The notes: generated from the letters alone by a model not told the origin. A stretch of 11,263 bases of DNA from Acholeplasmataceae bacterium (GCA_016934175.1 JAFGTI010000060.1:1-11263); one strand, 5' to 3'. Shown: positions 1 through 7,786, counted from the first letter of the stretch. A program made the numbers and translations.

Positions 1-2361
1 AAAACTCTATTAATTACCGTTCCATCAGTAAACATTTCAAAAACCTATAAGTTAAAGGTTTTATTTACTGAAACAAGAGAAATTGAACGTGTTGTATCAC
101 TTCAAAATCTATACGATACTGATGATTTTGAAAGTTTATATACTTATACAGGAACTTTAGGTGTAAGTTATGAAGAAGATCAAACAGTATTCAGACTGTG
201 GGCACCATTAAGTCAAAGTGTGACACTTAATCTTTATAATCAAGGTCATCCTAAATATAATGATCAAGGACAACTTAATGATGAAATAACACCTTATCAA
301 ACTGAGACTCTTCAAAAGATAGAAAATGGTGCTTGGGAAATCAAATTAAGTGGAGATTTCGATTTCAAATATTATACTTTTACCGTTAATAACAATGGAA
401 CAAGCAATGAAGTCGTTGATCCTTATGCTTATTCTACAGGTGCTAATGGTCTAAGAGGTATGATTGTAAATTTCAATGATATTAATCCAGATGGTTGGAC
501 ATATGATTCACGTCCTGATACTATAACTAATCTAACTGATTATATAGTTTATGAACTTCATGTAAGAGATTTAACAACACATAGTTCTTGGAATGGTACT
601 GAAGATTACAGAGGTAAATTCATGGGATTTACTGAAAGTGGCACTACATTCACTGATGAAGAAGTTACTGTAACAACAGGGTTAGATCATCTTGAAGAAC
701 TCGGTGTAACTGCTGTTCAGCTTCTACCTATATTTGATTTCGGATATGTCGATGAAGTCAAAGTTGCAAATGACCCTAATTATACAAATACATTTAATTG
801 GGGCTACATGCCTTACAATTTCAATACATTAGAAGGTTCTTATTCTACTAATCCATTTGACGGACGGGCAAGAATCAATGAATTTAAACAATTAGTGATG
901 GCACTTCATGAAAAGGATATTAGAGTCATCATGGATGTTGTTTATAATCACACTGGTGAATCCTCAACATCTAATTTCAATGAAATTGTTCCTGGTTACT
1001 ATCACAGAATGACTGAAGATGGTGGTTTTTATAATGGTTCAGGAACTGGTAATGAGACAGCTTCTGAAAGAGCGATGATGAGAAAGTTTATGGTTGATTC
1101 TGTTCACTTCTGGGCAACCGAATATAATTTATCTGGATTTAGATTTGATTTGATGGGACTCCATGACGTCGATACAATGAACGAAATTCAAGCTGATCTC
1201 GAAGATATCGATCCAACAATGATTGTTTATGGTGAACCATGGATTGGAGGAACTTCTCCATTATCAACATCCATTAGAGCAGATAAAGGAAATATTGAAG
1301 ACTTAAATCTTATTGGTGCATTTAACGACAATACAAGAGATGCCATCAAAGGAAGTTTCAATCAAGCTGGAGATAAAGGTTGGGTTCAAGGTAATGCTAC
1401 AGATGATATCGTTCAAGGTGTAAAATATGGTATTGTTGGTGGTATTGATTTTCCTGATATCACTGCATTTGATGCATGGCATTTAAATCCTAATCAAACA
1501 CTTAATTATGTATCTGCACATGATAATAATACTTTGTATGACAAATTAAGACTCTCTGGAGTTAAAACTGCTGATATAGAGGCTGAGCAAATCCAAGCAA
1601 ATGCCATTGTATTAACATCACAAGGGATTCCGTTCTTACATGCAGGTGTTGACTTTATGAGGTCCAAACCTTTAGTGGGTGGTGGATATGATGAAAATTC
1701 ATATGAATCTCCAGATGTTGTAAATCAATTACGTTGGGATCGAAAAGCCCAATATGTGAATGTTTTTGAGTACTATAAGGCTTTAATTGAAATTAGAAAA
1801 TCATTTACTCATTTCAAAATGAATAATAAAGATGATATCTTATCTCGATTACAATTTTTAGATACTGATTCTGGTAATCAAGCGATTGCTTATCAAATAG
1901 ATGGACTAGATAACGAACCCGATGTCATTGTTATTCATAGTAGTAATCCAAGTAGTGCACTTGCTCAAGTTAACCTTGAAACTGGAAAATCTTATCATTT
2001 GCTCACTTATTTTGAAGAAACTAATTTAAGTGGTATTGAAACGGTTACTGACACAATATTCGTCCCTATACATACTACTGCCATTTTAATCGAAGTCGTC
2101 GATCCATCAGTAACCATCAATGAAAGTTCTGTAACAATTGATGTAGGCGACACATTCAATCCAGCAGATAATGTAACTGTCAATAATAGTTCTGCTTCTA
2201 TCTACTACTCAAATTATTATGATATCAACGTTCCTGGTCGTTATACAATTACTGTTGCTGTCGTTGAATCTTATGGTCCAATTAACATGTATTTCTATAC
2301 ACTTTATGTTTCTGGGAATATGTTTAATGTCACTATAGATGATACTCAGATTGGAGATTAA
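1..2361 (+). CDS. Type I pullulanase (GH13, debranching), 5' partial, with C-terminal Ig-like domain
   Basis: Hydrolyses alpha-1,6 branches of pullulan, starch or glycogen fragments. The frame is open from base 1, so the gene begins upstream; the in-frame GTG at 220 lies inside the CBM48 strand and is not a start. Numbering residues from base 1, a CBM48 covers about 54-145 (it contains VFRLWAP) and the GH13 barrel follows. FNWGYMP at 265-271 corresponds to the type I pullulanase signature YNWGYDP. The GH13 blocks are intact: DVVYNHT at 312-318, GFRFDLMG with nucleophile D383, YGEPW with acid/base E412, and YVSAHDN with D508. Residues about 702-773 form a beta-rich Ig-like module; the protein ends without an LPXTG motif, so any export signal or lipid anchor must be in the missing N-terminus. 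A lipoprotein gene follows after 4 bases. Family call is firm; secretion is inferred. Confidence 0.95.
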   Translation, partial: KTLLITVPSVNISKTYKLKVLFTETREIERVVSLQNLYDTDDFESLYTYTGTLGVSYEEDQTVFRLWAPLSQSVTLNLYNQGHPKYNDQGQLNDEITPYQTETLQKIENGAWEIKLSGDFDFKYYTFTVNNNGTSNEVVDPYAYSTGANGLRGMIVNFNDINPDGWTYDSRPDTITNLTDYIVYELHVRDLTTHSSWNGTEDYRGKFMGFTESGTTFTDEEVTVTTGLDHLEELGVTAVQLLPIFDFGYVDEVKVANDPNYTNTFNWGYMPYNFNTLEGSYSTNPFDGRARINEFKQLVMALHEKDIRVIMDVVYNHTGESSTSNFNEIVPGYYHRMTEDGGFYNGSGTGNETASERAMMRKFMVDSVHFWATEYNLSGFRFDLMGLHDVDTMNEIQADLEDIDPTMIVYGEPWIGGTSPLSTSIRADKGNIEDLNLIGAFNDNTRDAIKGSFNQAGDKGWVQGNATDDIVQGVKYGIVGGIDFPDITAFDAWHLNPNQTLNYVSAHDNNTLYDKLRLSGVKTADIEAEQIQANAIVLTSQGIPFLHAGVDFMRSKPLVGGGYDENSYESPDVVNQLRWDRKAQYVNVFEYYKALIEIRKSFTHFKMNNKDDILSRLQFLDTDSGNQAIAYQIDGLDNEPDVIVIHSSNPSSALAQVNLETGKSYHLLTYFEETNLSGIETVTDTIFVPIHTTAILIEVVDPSVTINESSVTIDVGDTFNPADNVTVNNSSASIYYSNYYDINVPGRYTITVAVVESYGPINMYFYTLYVSGNMFNVTIDDTQIGD

Positions 2362-2365
2362 AAAT

Positions 2366-2755
2366 ATGAAAAAAACAATTTATCTATCTTTATTACTCTT
2401 AATGATTTTCGGTCTTGCATCATGTAAAAAGGGTGTTGAGGCTGGGGATATCACAGTACAAGTCGTATCAGAGATTATTGAAACCGATTCAATTGATGTT
2501 CACCTTGTTATTCCAGTAGAATTAAACACAGAAGCTGAATTATATGAAATTGTAATGAATGTCGCTAGTCAAACCTATGAAAAGTACTTCGATACAATTG
2601 GTTCGTCTACTTATTCATTGATTATTCATTGTTATGCAACAAGTGCTGAATATGATGCAAACACTCAATCTTATGGGCAGCTCAGTATGATGATTAATGA
2701 AACAATCACTAATCCTGGTTTAACATTAGATCAAAACGACTTAACATTTGAATAA
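2366..2755 (+). CDS. Small lipoprotein of unknown function downstream of pullulanase
   Basis: A 129-residue protein that I do not recognise. It starts MKKTIYLSLLLL and has a lipobox LASC with the lipidated Cys at residue 20, so it should be a membrane-anchored surface lipoprotein. The mature part (about 110 residues) looks like alternating strands and one helix, with a second Cys in SLIIHCYA and no catalytic motif I can name. ATG 2366 is preferred over the in-frame ATG at 2339: GGAG at 2353-2356 is 9 bases upstream, and only this start puts the charged MKK directly before the hydrophobic core. The gap to the pullulanase stop is 4 bases, so the two are very likely co-transcribed and possibly translationally coupled. 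A role as a glucan-binding or accessory partner is only a guess from context. Confidence 0.85.
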   Translation: MKKTIYLSLLLLMIFGLASCKKGVEAGDITVQVVSEIIETDSIDVHLVIPVELNTEAELYEIVMNVASQTYEKYFDTIGSSTYSLIIHCYATSAEYDANTQSYGQLSMMINETITNPGLTLDQNDLTFE

Positions 2756-2779
2756 AAAAAGACACTTCTTGAGTGTCTT
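2754..2779 (-). terminator. Intrinsic terminator for the leftward RDD-amylase-DUF1189 operon
   Basis: An 8-bp perfect stem (AAGACACT at 2759-2766 with AGTGTCTT at 2772-2779) around a 5-base loop. On the minus strand it is followed by seven T residues (A-run 2754-2760 on plus), the classic intrinsic terminator shape. It overlaps the stop codon of the small lipoprotein gene on the other strand. Confidence 0.8.
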
Positions 2780-2783
2780 ATAG

Positions 2784-2806
2784 AAGGAACTTAGGTTCCT
2801 TTTTTT
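2784..2806 (+). terminator. Intrinsic terminator for the rightward pullulanase-lipoprotein unit
   Basis: A 7-bp perfect stem (AAGGAAC at 2784-2790, GTTCCTT at 2795-2801) with loop TTAG, running into a T tract at 2800-2806. It reads correctly only on the plus strand. Its T tract overlaps the stop codon (2807-2805) of the convergent DUF1189-like gene. Confidence 0.8.
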
Positions 2807-3614
2807 ATATAAAAATCTTTTTCCCATGAATGAGCATAACAAGCATTGTCGATATTCCCATACCTAATTGATAGAAAACAGGAGAAAACGCTGGTTCAAA
2901 TAAACCAATAACAAAGCTTAGTAAAGCTGGTATTGTCGTCATGAGCATCAAAAATTTCAAACTATCTATATAGGTGAAAAATTTTGAATATCCAAATTTG
3001 AAAAGTTGAAGAACGAGCGATAGTAAAATGATAAATAGCATATTTAATGCAATACTTGTTATTGAATTGACTAAGAGTGTGTATAAAACAATATAGGGGC
3101 TAAATGATGACTCAATAAATTGACCAAATTCAAAATACATCATTGATCTATCATCACCTTGAGCTAGGTTTAATTCAAGAAAACTCACAGGATGTTCGAA
3201 TCCGCTGTAATTTTTTCCTGTCATGATAGCATTATCACCATTCACATACACAATTTCATTTTCCTTGAATATAACTTGTTTTTTGGTCATATCATATTCA
3301 GAAGATTGATAGTTGAAAATATAAGTTATTCCTAAATGTTCGAAAGTGTATTGATCATCAGTGGAACATACAAGTCTAGATGCAGTAATACTACATGTGT
3401 CTGGAAGATTCCAACTGGGCGTTTGTGTAACAAAACTTTCTTCTATGAAATCCAGACGCCATCCTTGCTCTTTTACTATCAAATAATTCAAAGGGAAGAT
3501 ATTAACCATGCAAATAATTACAAAATAGATTAAATACTTCCAGAATTTCTCATTGACTCGCGTCATAATTTTGCTGTATTGAAAAGAATATCTAAAAAAT
3601 CTTGCTAAAAACAT
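2805..3614 (-). CDS. DUF1189 / YvdJ-like integral membrane protein
   Basis: A 269-residue membrane protein with no known biochemical activity. One transmembrane helix lies at about 27-47, then a long polar segment at about 50-170 that should face outside, then hydrophobic stretches at about 172-205 (one or two helices), 219-239 and 245-263, ending with a short basic tail. This helix / outer loop / helices layout and length fit the DUF1189 family, whose Bacillus subtilis member YvdJ sits in the maltodextrin utilisation cluster. Two Cys (C74, C83) in the outer loop could form a disulfide. The ATG shares its A with the amylase stop (TAATG), and GGGGAA lies about 8 bases upstream, so it is translated coupled to the amylase. 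Family assignment rests on topology and neighbours rather than a clear motif; a maltodextrin-linked role is inference. Confidence 0.7.
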   Translation of the reverse strand: MFLARFFRYSFQYSKIMTRVNEKFWKYLIYFVIICMVNIFPLNYLIVKEQGWRLDFIEESFVTQTPSWNLPDTCSITASRLVCSTDDQYTFEHLGITYIFNYQSSEYDMTKKQVIFKENEIVYVNGDNAIMTGKNYSGFEHPVSFLELNLAQGDDRSMMYFEFGQFIESSFSPYIVLYTLLVNSITSIALNMLFIILLSLVLQLFKFGYSKFFTYIDSLKFLMLMTTIPALLSFVIGLFEPAFSPVFYQLGMGISTMLVMLIHGKKIFI

Positions 3615-5140
3615 TAAATGTATTCCCCGATTCTATCAGGATCAATTGTAACGATTAATGTTCCAAACGCAGGTATAGTTAAATCTCCATAAAGAATTTC
3701 TAAAAATTCAACATCAATCATTCTAGAATCTGGTGATATATTATGCAAAACTAAAACTGCTTGTTTAATTCCTTCGTGTTCAACATACCTTACATAACCT
3801 TGAATATTTGAATCGTTATCTTGATAAGCTTCAAAATAATTACCAAACATTAAAGCAATATTTTCTCTTCTTACTTTAATAATTTCCTGATATTGAGTAA
3901 AAAGTGAATTTTGATCGTTCATTTGTAATGAAACAGCGACTGTTTGATCATTTGAACCATCACTTGGCAACCATGAAGTTTGATATTCAGGTTCGCCCCA
4001 TATAAAAGGTTGTCTACGGTATTCATCATATACAATGCCATAACCTGTTATATAGTCTCCTTCGTATCGTTCACCCTTCATACCAATTTCTTCACCGTAA
4101 TATATGAAGGGACTTCCTGGCATCGTTAGTGAAATACGTGCTGCTAAAGCTAATTTCTCAAAAGAATTAAATGAACTAAATCCAGTCATTGATGCGATTC
4201 TATCAATATCATGATTACTAATAAAAGGTGCGTCTACAAAATTGGGTTTGATATCTCTTATTGCACCAAAACTCTTTTGTATATTTGAAACAAGTTGATA
4301 TCGATTATTTCCATTTCCAACTTTATCCCAGATGTTATAGGCAGCACTAAAATCAAATAGTGCATCTGATCCAATATAATAATCTGTATAAAGTGCGTAA
4401 TTATATTCAAATACTTCAGAAATTAAAAAACTATTTGGATCTACTTCTTTAATATGTTGATTGAGTTCGAAAATCAATAATGCATTATCCAAAGTTTGAT
4501 TATTGCTTTCAATTAAATGCCTTGCTGCATCAATTCTAAATCCATGAACTCCCATGTTTAAATAGAAATCTGTAATATTTTCAACTTCAGTAATAACATC
4601 AGGATTTTCAAAATTTAAATCTTTCATTCCGCCACCGAAACTTTCATAAGCAGTGTTATTATTCCAAACATAATAATCTCGATAAGGGCTATCACTTGAA
4701 CTTGCCGCGGATACATACCATGGATGTTGATCTGAAGTATGATTAATGACTAAATCAATCAAAATATCAATATTTCTTGAAGCAGCTTGGTCTATTAAAT
4801 TTTGGAAATCTGCTAAAGTGCCATAATCAGGATTAATATCATAATAATCAGTAACATCATATCCATGATATGAAGGTGACGTGTTTATCGGCATTAACCA
4901 AAGTGCAGTTACCCCTAATTCAGCGATATAATCAAGATTTTCAGTTATCCCATTTAGATCTCCGATGCCATCTTGATTACTATCAGCAAATGATCTTACA
5001 AATATTTCATAATAAATATCATTTTGAGGGAATGCATCAGTTAATATTTCTATATCTGTAGGTTCATCTTCAATTGGTTGACATGCCCCAAATCCAATTG
5101 AAAGCAAAAACAGGATAACAATATATATAATTTTTTTCAT
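3614..5140 (-). CDS. Extracellular GH13 alpha-amylase lipoprotein
   Basis: A 508-residue lipoprotein that should cleave alpha-1,4 links in starch or maltodextrins at the cell surface. The signal peptide has lipobox GFGAC with Cys at residue 20. The GH13 barrel holds all diagnostic blocks: a calcium-type loop DSNQDGIGD (53-61), MPINTSPSYHGYD (83-95), DLVINHT (129-135), GFRIDAARH with nucleophile D204, FLISEVF with acid/base E242, and FISNHD with H310/D311. The block pattern resembles subfamily GH13_36 (Thermotoga AmyA-type lipoprotein amylases). A beta domain closes the C-terminus. I chose ATG 5140, not the TTG at 5143, because GAGGA lies 5 bases upstream and TGATG overlaps the RDD stop by one base. 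It is the middle gene of a three-gene operon. Family call is firm; exact product profile (alpha-amylase or alpha-glucosidase-like) is uncertain. Confidence 0.95.
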   Translation of the reverse strand: MKKIIYIVILFLLSIGFGACQPIEDEPTDIEILTDAFPQNDIYYEIFVRSFADSNQDGIGDLNGITENLDYIAELGVTALWLMPINTSPSYHGYDVTDYYDINPDYGTLADFQNLIDQAASRNIDILIDLVINHTSDQHPWYVSAASSSDSPYRDYYVWNNNTAYESFGGGMKDLNFENPDVITEVENITDFYLNMGVHGFRIDAARHLIESNNQTLDNALLIFELNQHIKEVDPNSFLISEVFEYNYALYTDYYIGSDALFDFSAAYNIWDKVGNGNNRYQLVSNIQKSFGAIRDIKPNFVDAPFISNHDIDRIASMTGFSSFNSFEKLALAARISLTMPGSPFIYYGEEIGMKGERYEGDYITGYGIVYDEYRRQPFIWGEPEYQTSWLPSDGSNDQTVAVSLQMNDQNSLFTQYQEIIKVRRENIALMFGNYFEAYQDNDSNIQGYVRYVEHEGIKQAVLVLHNISPDSRMIDVEFLEILYGDLTIPAFGTLIVTIDPDRIGEYI

Positions 5141-5595
5141 CAAAATCCTCTTTTCCGCATTGATTCAGTTTTGTTTAGAAAATTATTTTTTCCTGTTGGC
5201 TTTTCTAAATCAATCACTTTTGTTTTTGTTATATAATCATGCAATGTACGATTTGATGATTTTTCAGACAGAAAGAAAAATGAAAGAATTAAATATGCCC
5301 CAAAGGTTGAAATACTTAACACCAATTTAATAATTTCTCTTAAGAAAATTCTCCAAAGCTGAGCTTCTTGCCCGTTGATATCAACAATAATTGTTTTTTG
5401 GAATCTCTTGCCTAGTGTCTGTCCTTTTGTAAAAAAATGTGGAATGAAATAAAATCCAACAAATGAAACCCCACTTACAATATAAGGCAATGGTCCGAAG
5501 TAAACACCAAGTGGCATTGATATAATAACAAAAAGGGCAACTGCAGATGTATCTATAGCAAAACCTCTAACTCTTTTTTCAAATGTAGGGATCAT
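5140..5595 (-). CDS. RDD family membrane protein
   Basis: A 151-residue membrane protein of the RDD family, whose function is mostly unknown (some members have been linked to ion transport). Family marks: Arg and Asp in the first segment (KRVRGFAID, R10 and D15), GQTLGKR after the second helix, and RTLHDYITKTKVI after the last. Hydrophobic segments lie at about 13-30, 35-53 and 88-108. The C-terminal tail of about 20 residues is basic and likely cytoplasmic. ATG 5595 has GAGG 7 bases upstream. It is the promoter-proximal gene of the operon, and its TGA stop overlaps the amylase ATG by one base, so its translation probably sets that of the amylase. Whether it contributes to amylase export, lipoprotein handling or solute movement cannot be told from sequence. 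Confidence 0.9.
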   Translation of the reverse strand: MIPTFEKRVRGFAIDTSAVALFVIISMPLGVYFGPLPYIVSGVSFVGFYFIPHFFTKGQTLGKRFQKTIIVDINGQEAQLWRIFLREIIKLVLSISTFGAYLILSFFFLSEKSSNRTLHDYITKTKVIDLEKPTGKNNFLNKTESMRKRGF

Positions 5596-5623
5596 AATTT
5601 TACCTCACTTATTTTCTAATTTA

Positions 5624-5632
5624 ATTATAACA
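5624..5632 (-). promoter_or_regulatory. Extended -10 promoter of the RDD-amylase-DUF1189 operon
   Basis: Read on the minus strand this is TGTTATAAT, a perfect extended -10 (TGN plus TATAAT). No good -35 is found 16-18 bp upstream, where the operator-like sequence lies instead, so the TG extension probably carries recognition. The predicted start near 5617 leaves a leader of about 22 bases that contains the GAGG ribosome site. Confidence 0.7.
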
Positions 5633-5643
5633 CATGCAATTTG

Positions 5644-5657
5644 TGAAACCGTTTGCA
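5644..5657. promoter_or_regulatory. cre/MalR-like LacI-family operator
   Basis: The 14-mer TGAAACCGTTTGCA fits the CcpA cre pattern TGNAANCGNWNNCA on both strands and has the AAAC/GTTT half-sites around a central CG typical of LacI-family sugar regulators. It lies 12 bp upstream of the extended -10, in the -35 zone of the amylase operon, so a bound regulator would block polymerase. Whether CcpA or a dedicated maltose regulator binds cannot be decided here; no regulator gene is in the window. Confidence 0.65.
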
Positions 5658-5666
5658 AAAACTAAT

Positions 5667-5687
5667 AAAAAAGGCTCTGAGAGCCTT
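5667..5687 (-). terminator. Intrinsic terminator of the nucleotidase gene
   Basis: On the minus strand, 7-bp stem AAGGCTC / GAGCCTT (5687-5681 and 5677-5671) with loop TCA, followed by six T residues (A-run 5667-5672 on plus). It begins 2 bases after the nucleotidase stop and separates that gene from the amylase operon promoter downstream. Confidence 0.85.
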
Positions 5688-5689
5688 AA

Positions 5690-7726
5690 TTAATTTATTG
5701 ATAGATAAATACTTTTATCGTTGCTACTTGCTAAGTATACATCTATGGATGGATAATTAGAGAGGACAATAGGATTAGTTAGTAAAAAATATGGTTCAGT
5801 TAACGCTTGTTTGCGTAAAACTTGTTCTAAGACATCTCGAATTAAAATACCTGTATCTTCTGAATCTACGCCCGTTACAAAAGGATTCTCCGAATAATCA
5901 AAAACATAATCATTAGTTGCTGCTTTATAATAGACATCATCTTCAAAAACCATATTATCAACTCTAGTACTATTATAACTTCCGTAATTAGTGCTCATAA
6001 ATGCTTTGATTTGTGCACCAGTTAAATAAGTGGTTTTAATCTTATTGTCAAATGGAAATATTTCGTATAGTGTGCCTATTGTTATATTTTGTCCACTTTG
6101 AATAGACGCTCTGGTTCCACCTGAATTATGAAATCCAATATCGCTATCTGATGCTAATCGAATTAATTCAGCCATATAGGTCGTCAATGATGATTCACTC
6201 ATATAAGCTCCAGATCGAATTATCACCCTTGTAATCAATGGTTCAACTTGATTGTAAAAAATATCAATTACAGGCTGTACAACATCGCTTTGAATAGAAA
6301 ATCTGTTATCTGATGATGCTGTTAAATTCACAGCAAATGCCTGAGTTACTTGTTTAAATTCATCAAATTCCAAGGTTACTTTTCCCAGATTATTTCCATT
6401 TGCCCCTGATTGAATATAGGGTAATCTAACACCAGTTCTCGTAATATAATCTGCATATGCAGAATGACTATGTCCATTGAATACTGCATCGATTCTCTGA
6501 TTTCCAGTGAGTGCACTCATTGATTGATTATAACCGGAATTGATTCCATTATCATGAATGACAGCTAATACAACATCGACTTGTTCTATGGTTCTTAATT
6601 GTTCTGCATAATAAGCAGTCCAATAAACTGGGTCATCGAAAAAATATCCCTCAATTTTAGAAGTTGCTATACTTGATTCTAATCCTGAACCGATAACACC
6701 TATAATTCCAATTTTAAGATTTCCTTTTTCAATAACAGTGTATGCATCAATATAATCTGGTCGTGTTTGTGTACCCTCTAGAAAGATATTAGCACCTAAC
6801 AAAGGGAAAGTTGCTTGTATACTACCAGAACTTTGATCTCTAAAATCAGTAATCACATCAATTCCCCAATCAAATTCATGATTACCAATAGTAAATGCAT
6901 CTAATTGCATCTGAATTAACGCAGACATCGTTGATGCCCCATTATAATAATTCGAAAGCAAAGACCCTTGTAATATATCACCGCCACCGATAAACAAAGT
7001 ATTTTCTGGATTCAAAGTTTTTTCATTAGAGATAAGATTTCCAATATTTGATAGTCCCATTTCAGATCCATCTTCTAAGATAGCTCCATGAAAATCGTTG
7101 ATGTAATATATATTTAAATAATCAATATTTTCAGCTTGTACGACATCTTGAACAGTTATTTGAATCGTATCTGAGTCATTATTACCTGTGCCATCAGAAA
7201 CTGAGAAAACAATATCATAGACACCAACTTCTGTGTAGTTCACTTGCGTGTCATCCACTTCAATTTGGTCTGTCAGGTTACCATCTTCAGGGTCATAAGC
7301 AACTGCACCTTCAAGTAAGTCTGGTAAATCATCACCAATATTATAAGTAAATGAAAACACACCAAATATAAGAGGTGGAGTCACATCTTCAATATTTTGA
7401 GTGTCAATTACAATGATAACAACAGTTACTTTACTTGTATTATCTGAGGAATCAAAAACAAAATATGAAAGATTATAAATTCCTGGAGTATTAAAATCTA
7501 TCATAGTTAAGTCGTATGTAATATTTCCAGTTACGTCACCATCTATAGCATCCGTAGCTGATATACCATGTAAAAAATCAGGTAGTTCATCATCAATATA
7601 ATATGTAATATCAACTGCTCCAATAATTGATGGGGGTACTGAATCTACAACTTGTTGTTTTGGATTGCATCCAAAAAGAGTTATTATTAATATTAAAAAT
7701 AATAGCAAAAACTTAATTTTTTTCAT
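5690..7726 (-). CDS. 5'-nucleotidase/UDP-sugar hydrolase family lipoprotein with two N-terminal Ig-like (DUF5011-type) domains
   Basis: A 678-residue surface lipoprotein that should hydrolyse extracellular nucleotides or related phosphoesters with two metal ions. Signal peptide with lipobox LFGC (Cys 20). Two tandem Ig-like modules lie at about 30-108 and 117-194, both starting PP.I.G and sharing DDELPD/DDLPD and an IDGD/PEDG turn. The metallophosphatase part (about 202-470) has NDFHG (D211, H213), GGGD (D250), GNHEFDWG (N282, H283), VIHDNG (H391) and FNGHSHS (H419, H421). The C-terminal nucleotidase domain (about 480-678) has NSGGTR (534-539) and FPFDN (557-561). After ATNDYVF the usual GGDGY-type loop is absent. 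ATG 7726 is preceded by AAGGA about 10 bases upstream. It is a single-gene unit with its own promoter and terminator. Family call is firm; substrate is open. Confidence 0.93.
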   Translation of the reverse strand: MKKIKFLLLFLILIITLFGCNPKQQVVDSVPPSIIGAVDITYYIDDELPDFLHGISATDAIDGDVTGNITYDLTMIDFNTPGIYNLSYFVFDSSDNTSKVTVVIIVIDTQNIEDVTPPLIFGVFSFTYNIGDDLPDLLEGAVAYDPEDGNLTDQIEVDDTQVNYTEVGVYDIVFSVSDGTGNNDSDTIQITVQDVVQAENIDYLNIYYINDFHGAILEDGSEMGLSNIGNLISNEKTLNPENTLFIGGGDILQGSLLSNYYNGASTMSALIQMQLDAFTIGNHEFDWGIDVITDFRDQSSGSIQATFPLLGANIFLEGTQTRPDYIDAYTVIEKGNLKIGIIGVIGSGLESSIATSKIEGYFFDDPVYWTAYYAEQLRTIEQVDVVLAVIHDNGINSGYNQSMSALTGNQRIDAVFNGHSHSAYADYITRTGVRLPYIQSGANGNNLGKVTLEFDEFKQVTQAFAVNLTASSDNRFSIQSDVVQPVIDIFYNQVEPLITRVIIRSGAYMSESSLTTYMAELIRLASDSDIGFHNSGGTRASIQSGQNITIGTLYEIFPFDNKIKTTYLTGAQIKAFMSTNYGSYNSTRVDNMVFEDDVYYKAATNDYVFDYSENPFVTGVDSEDTGILIRDVLEQVLRKQALTEPYFLLTNPIVLSNYPSIDVYLASSNDKSIYLSIN

Positions 7727-7750
7727 AGAGTAACCATCCTTTGCAAAAGT

Positions 7751-7759
7751 ATTATAACA
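7751..7759 (-). promoter_or_regulatory. Extended -10 promoter of the nucleotidase gene
   Basis: On the minus strand TGTTATAAT, the same nine bases as the amylase operon promoter. TTGAAA at 7772-7767 is too close (10 bp) to act as a -35, so this is again best read as an extended -10 promoter. The predicted leader is about 18 bases. Confidence 0.65.
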
Positions 7760-7786
7760 TAAAACATTTCAAGGCTATATTTTTTA

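Noticed and set aside
220..222. GTG as start of the pullulanase
   Set aside because: It lies inside the conserved CBM48 segment and the frame is open with recognisable pullulanase sequence back to base 1.
2339..2365. Earlier in-frame ATG for the small lipoprotein, overlapping the pullulanase end
   Set aside because: It adds acidic residues before the signal peptide and has no ribosome site; ATG 2366 has GGAG at good spacing.
3336..3533. 65-codon open frame opposite the DUF1189-like gene
   Set aside because: Wholly antisense to a supported gene, with no ribosome site or recognisable protein features.
4870..5061. 63-codon open frame opposite the amylase
   Set aside because: Antisense to the conserved catalytic domain of the amylase; no independent support.
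5141..5143. TTG as alternative start of the amylase
   Set aside because: ATG 5140 is directly adjacent, well spaced from GAGGA and forms the same one-base overlap seen at the next junction.
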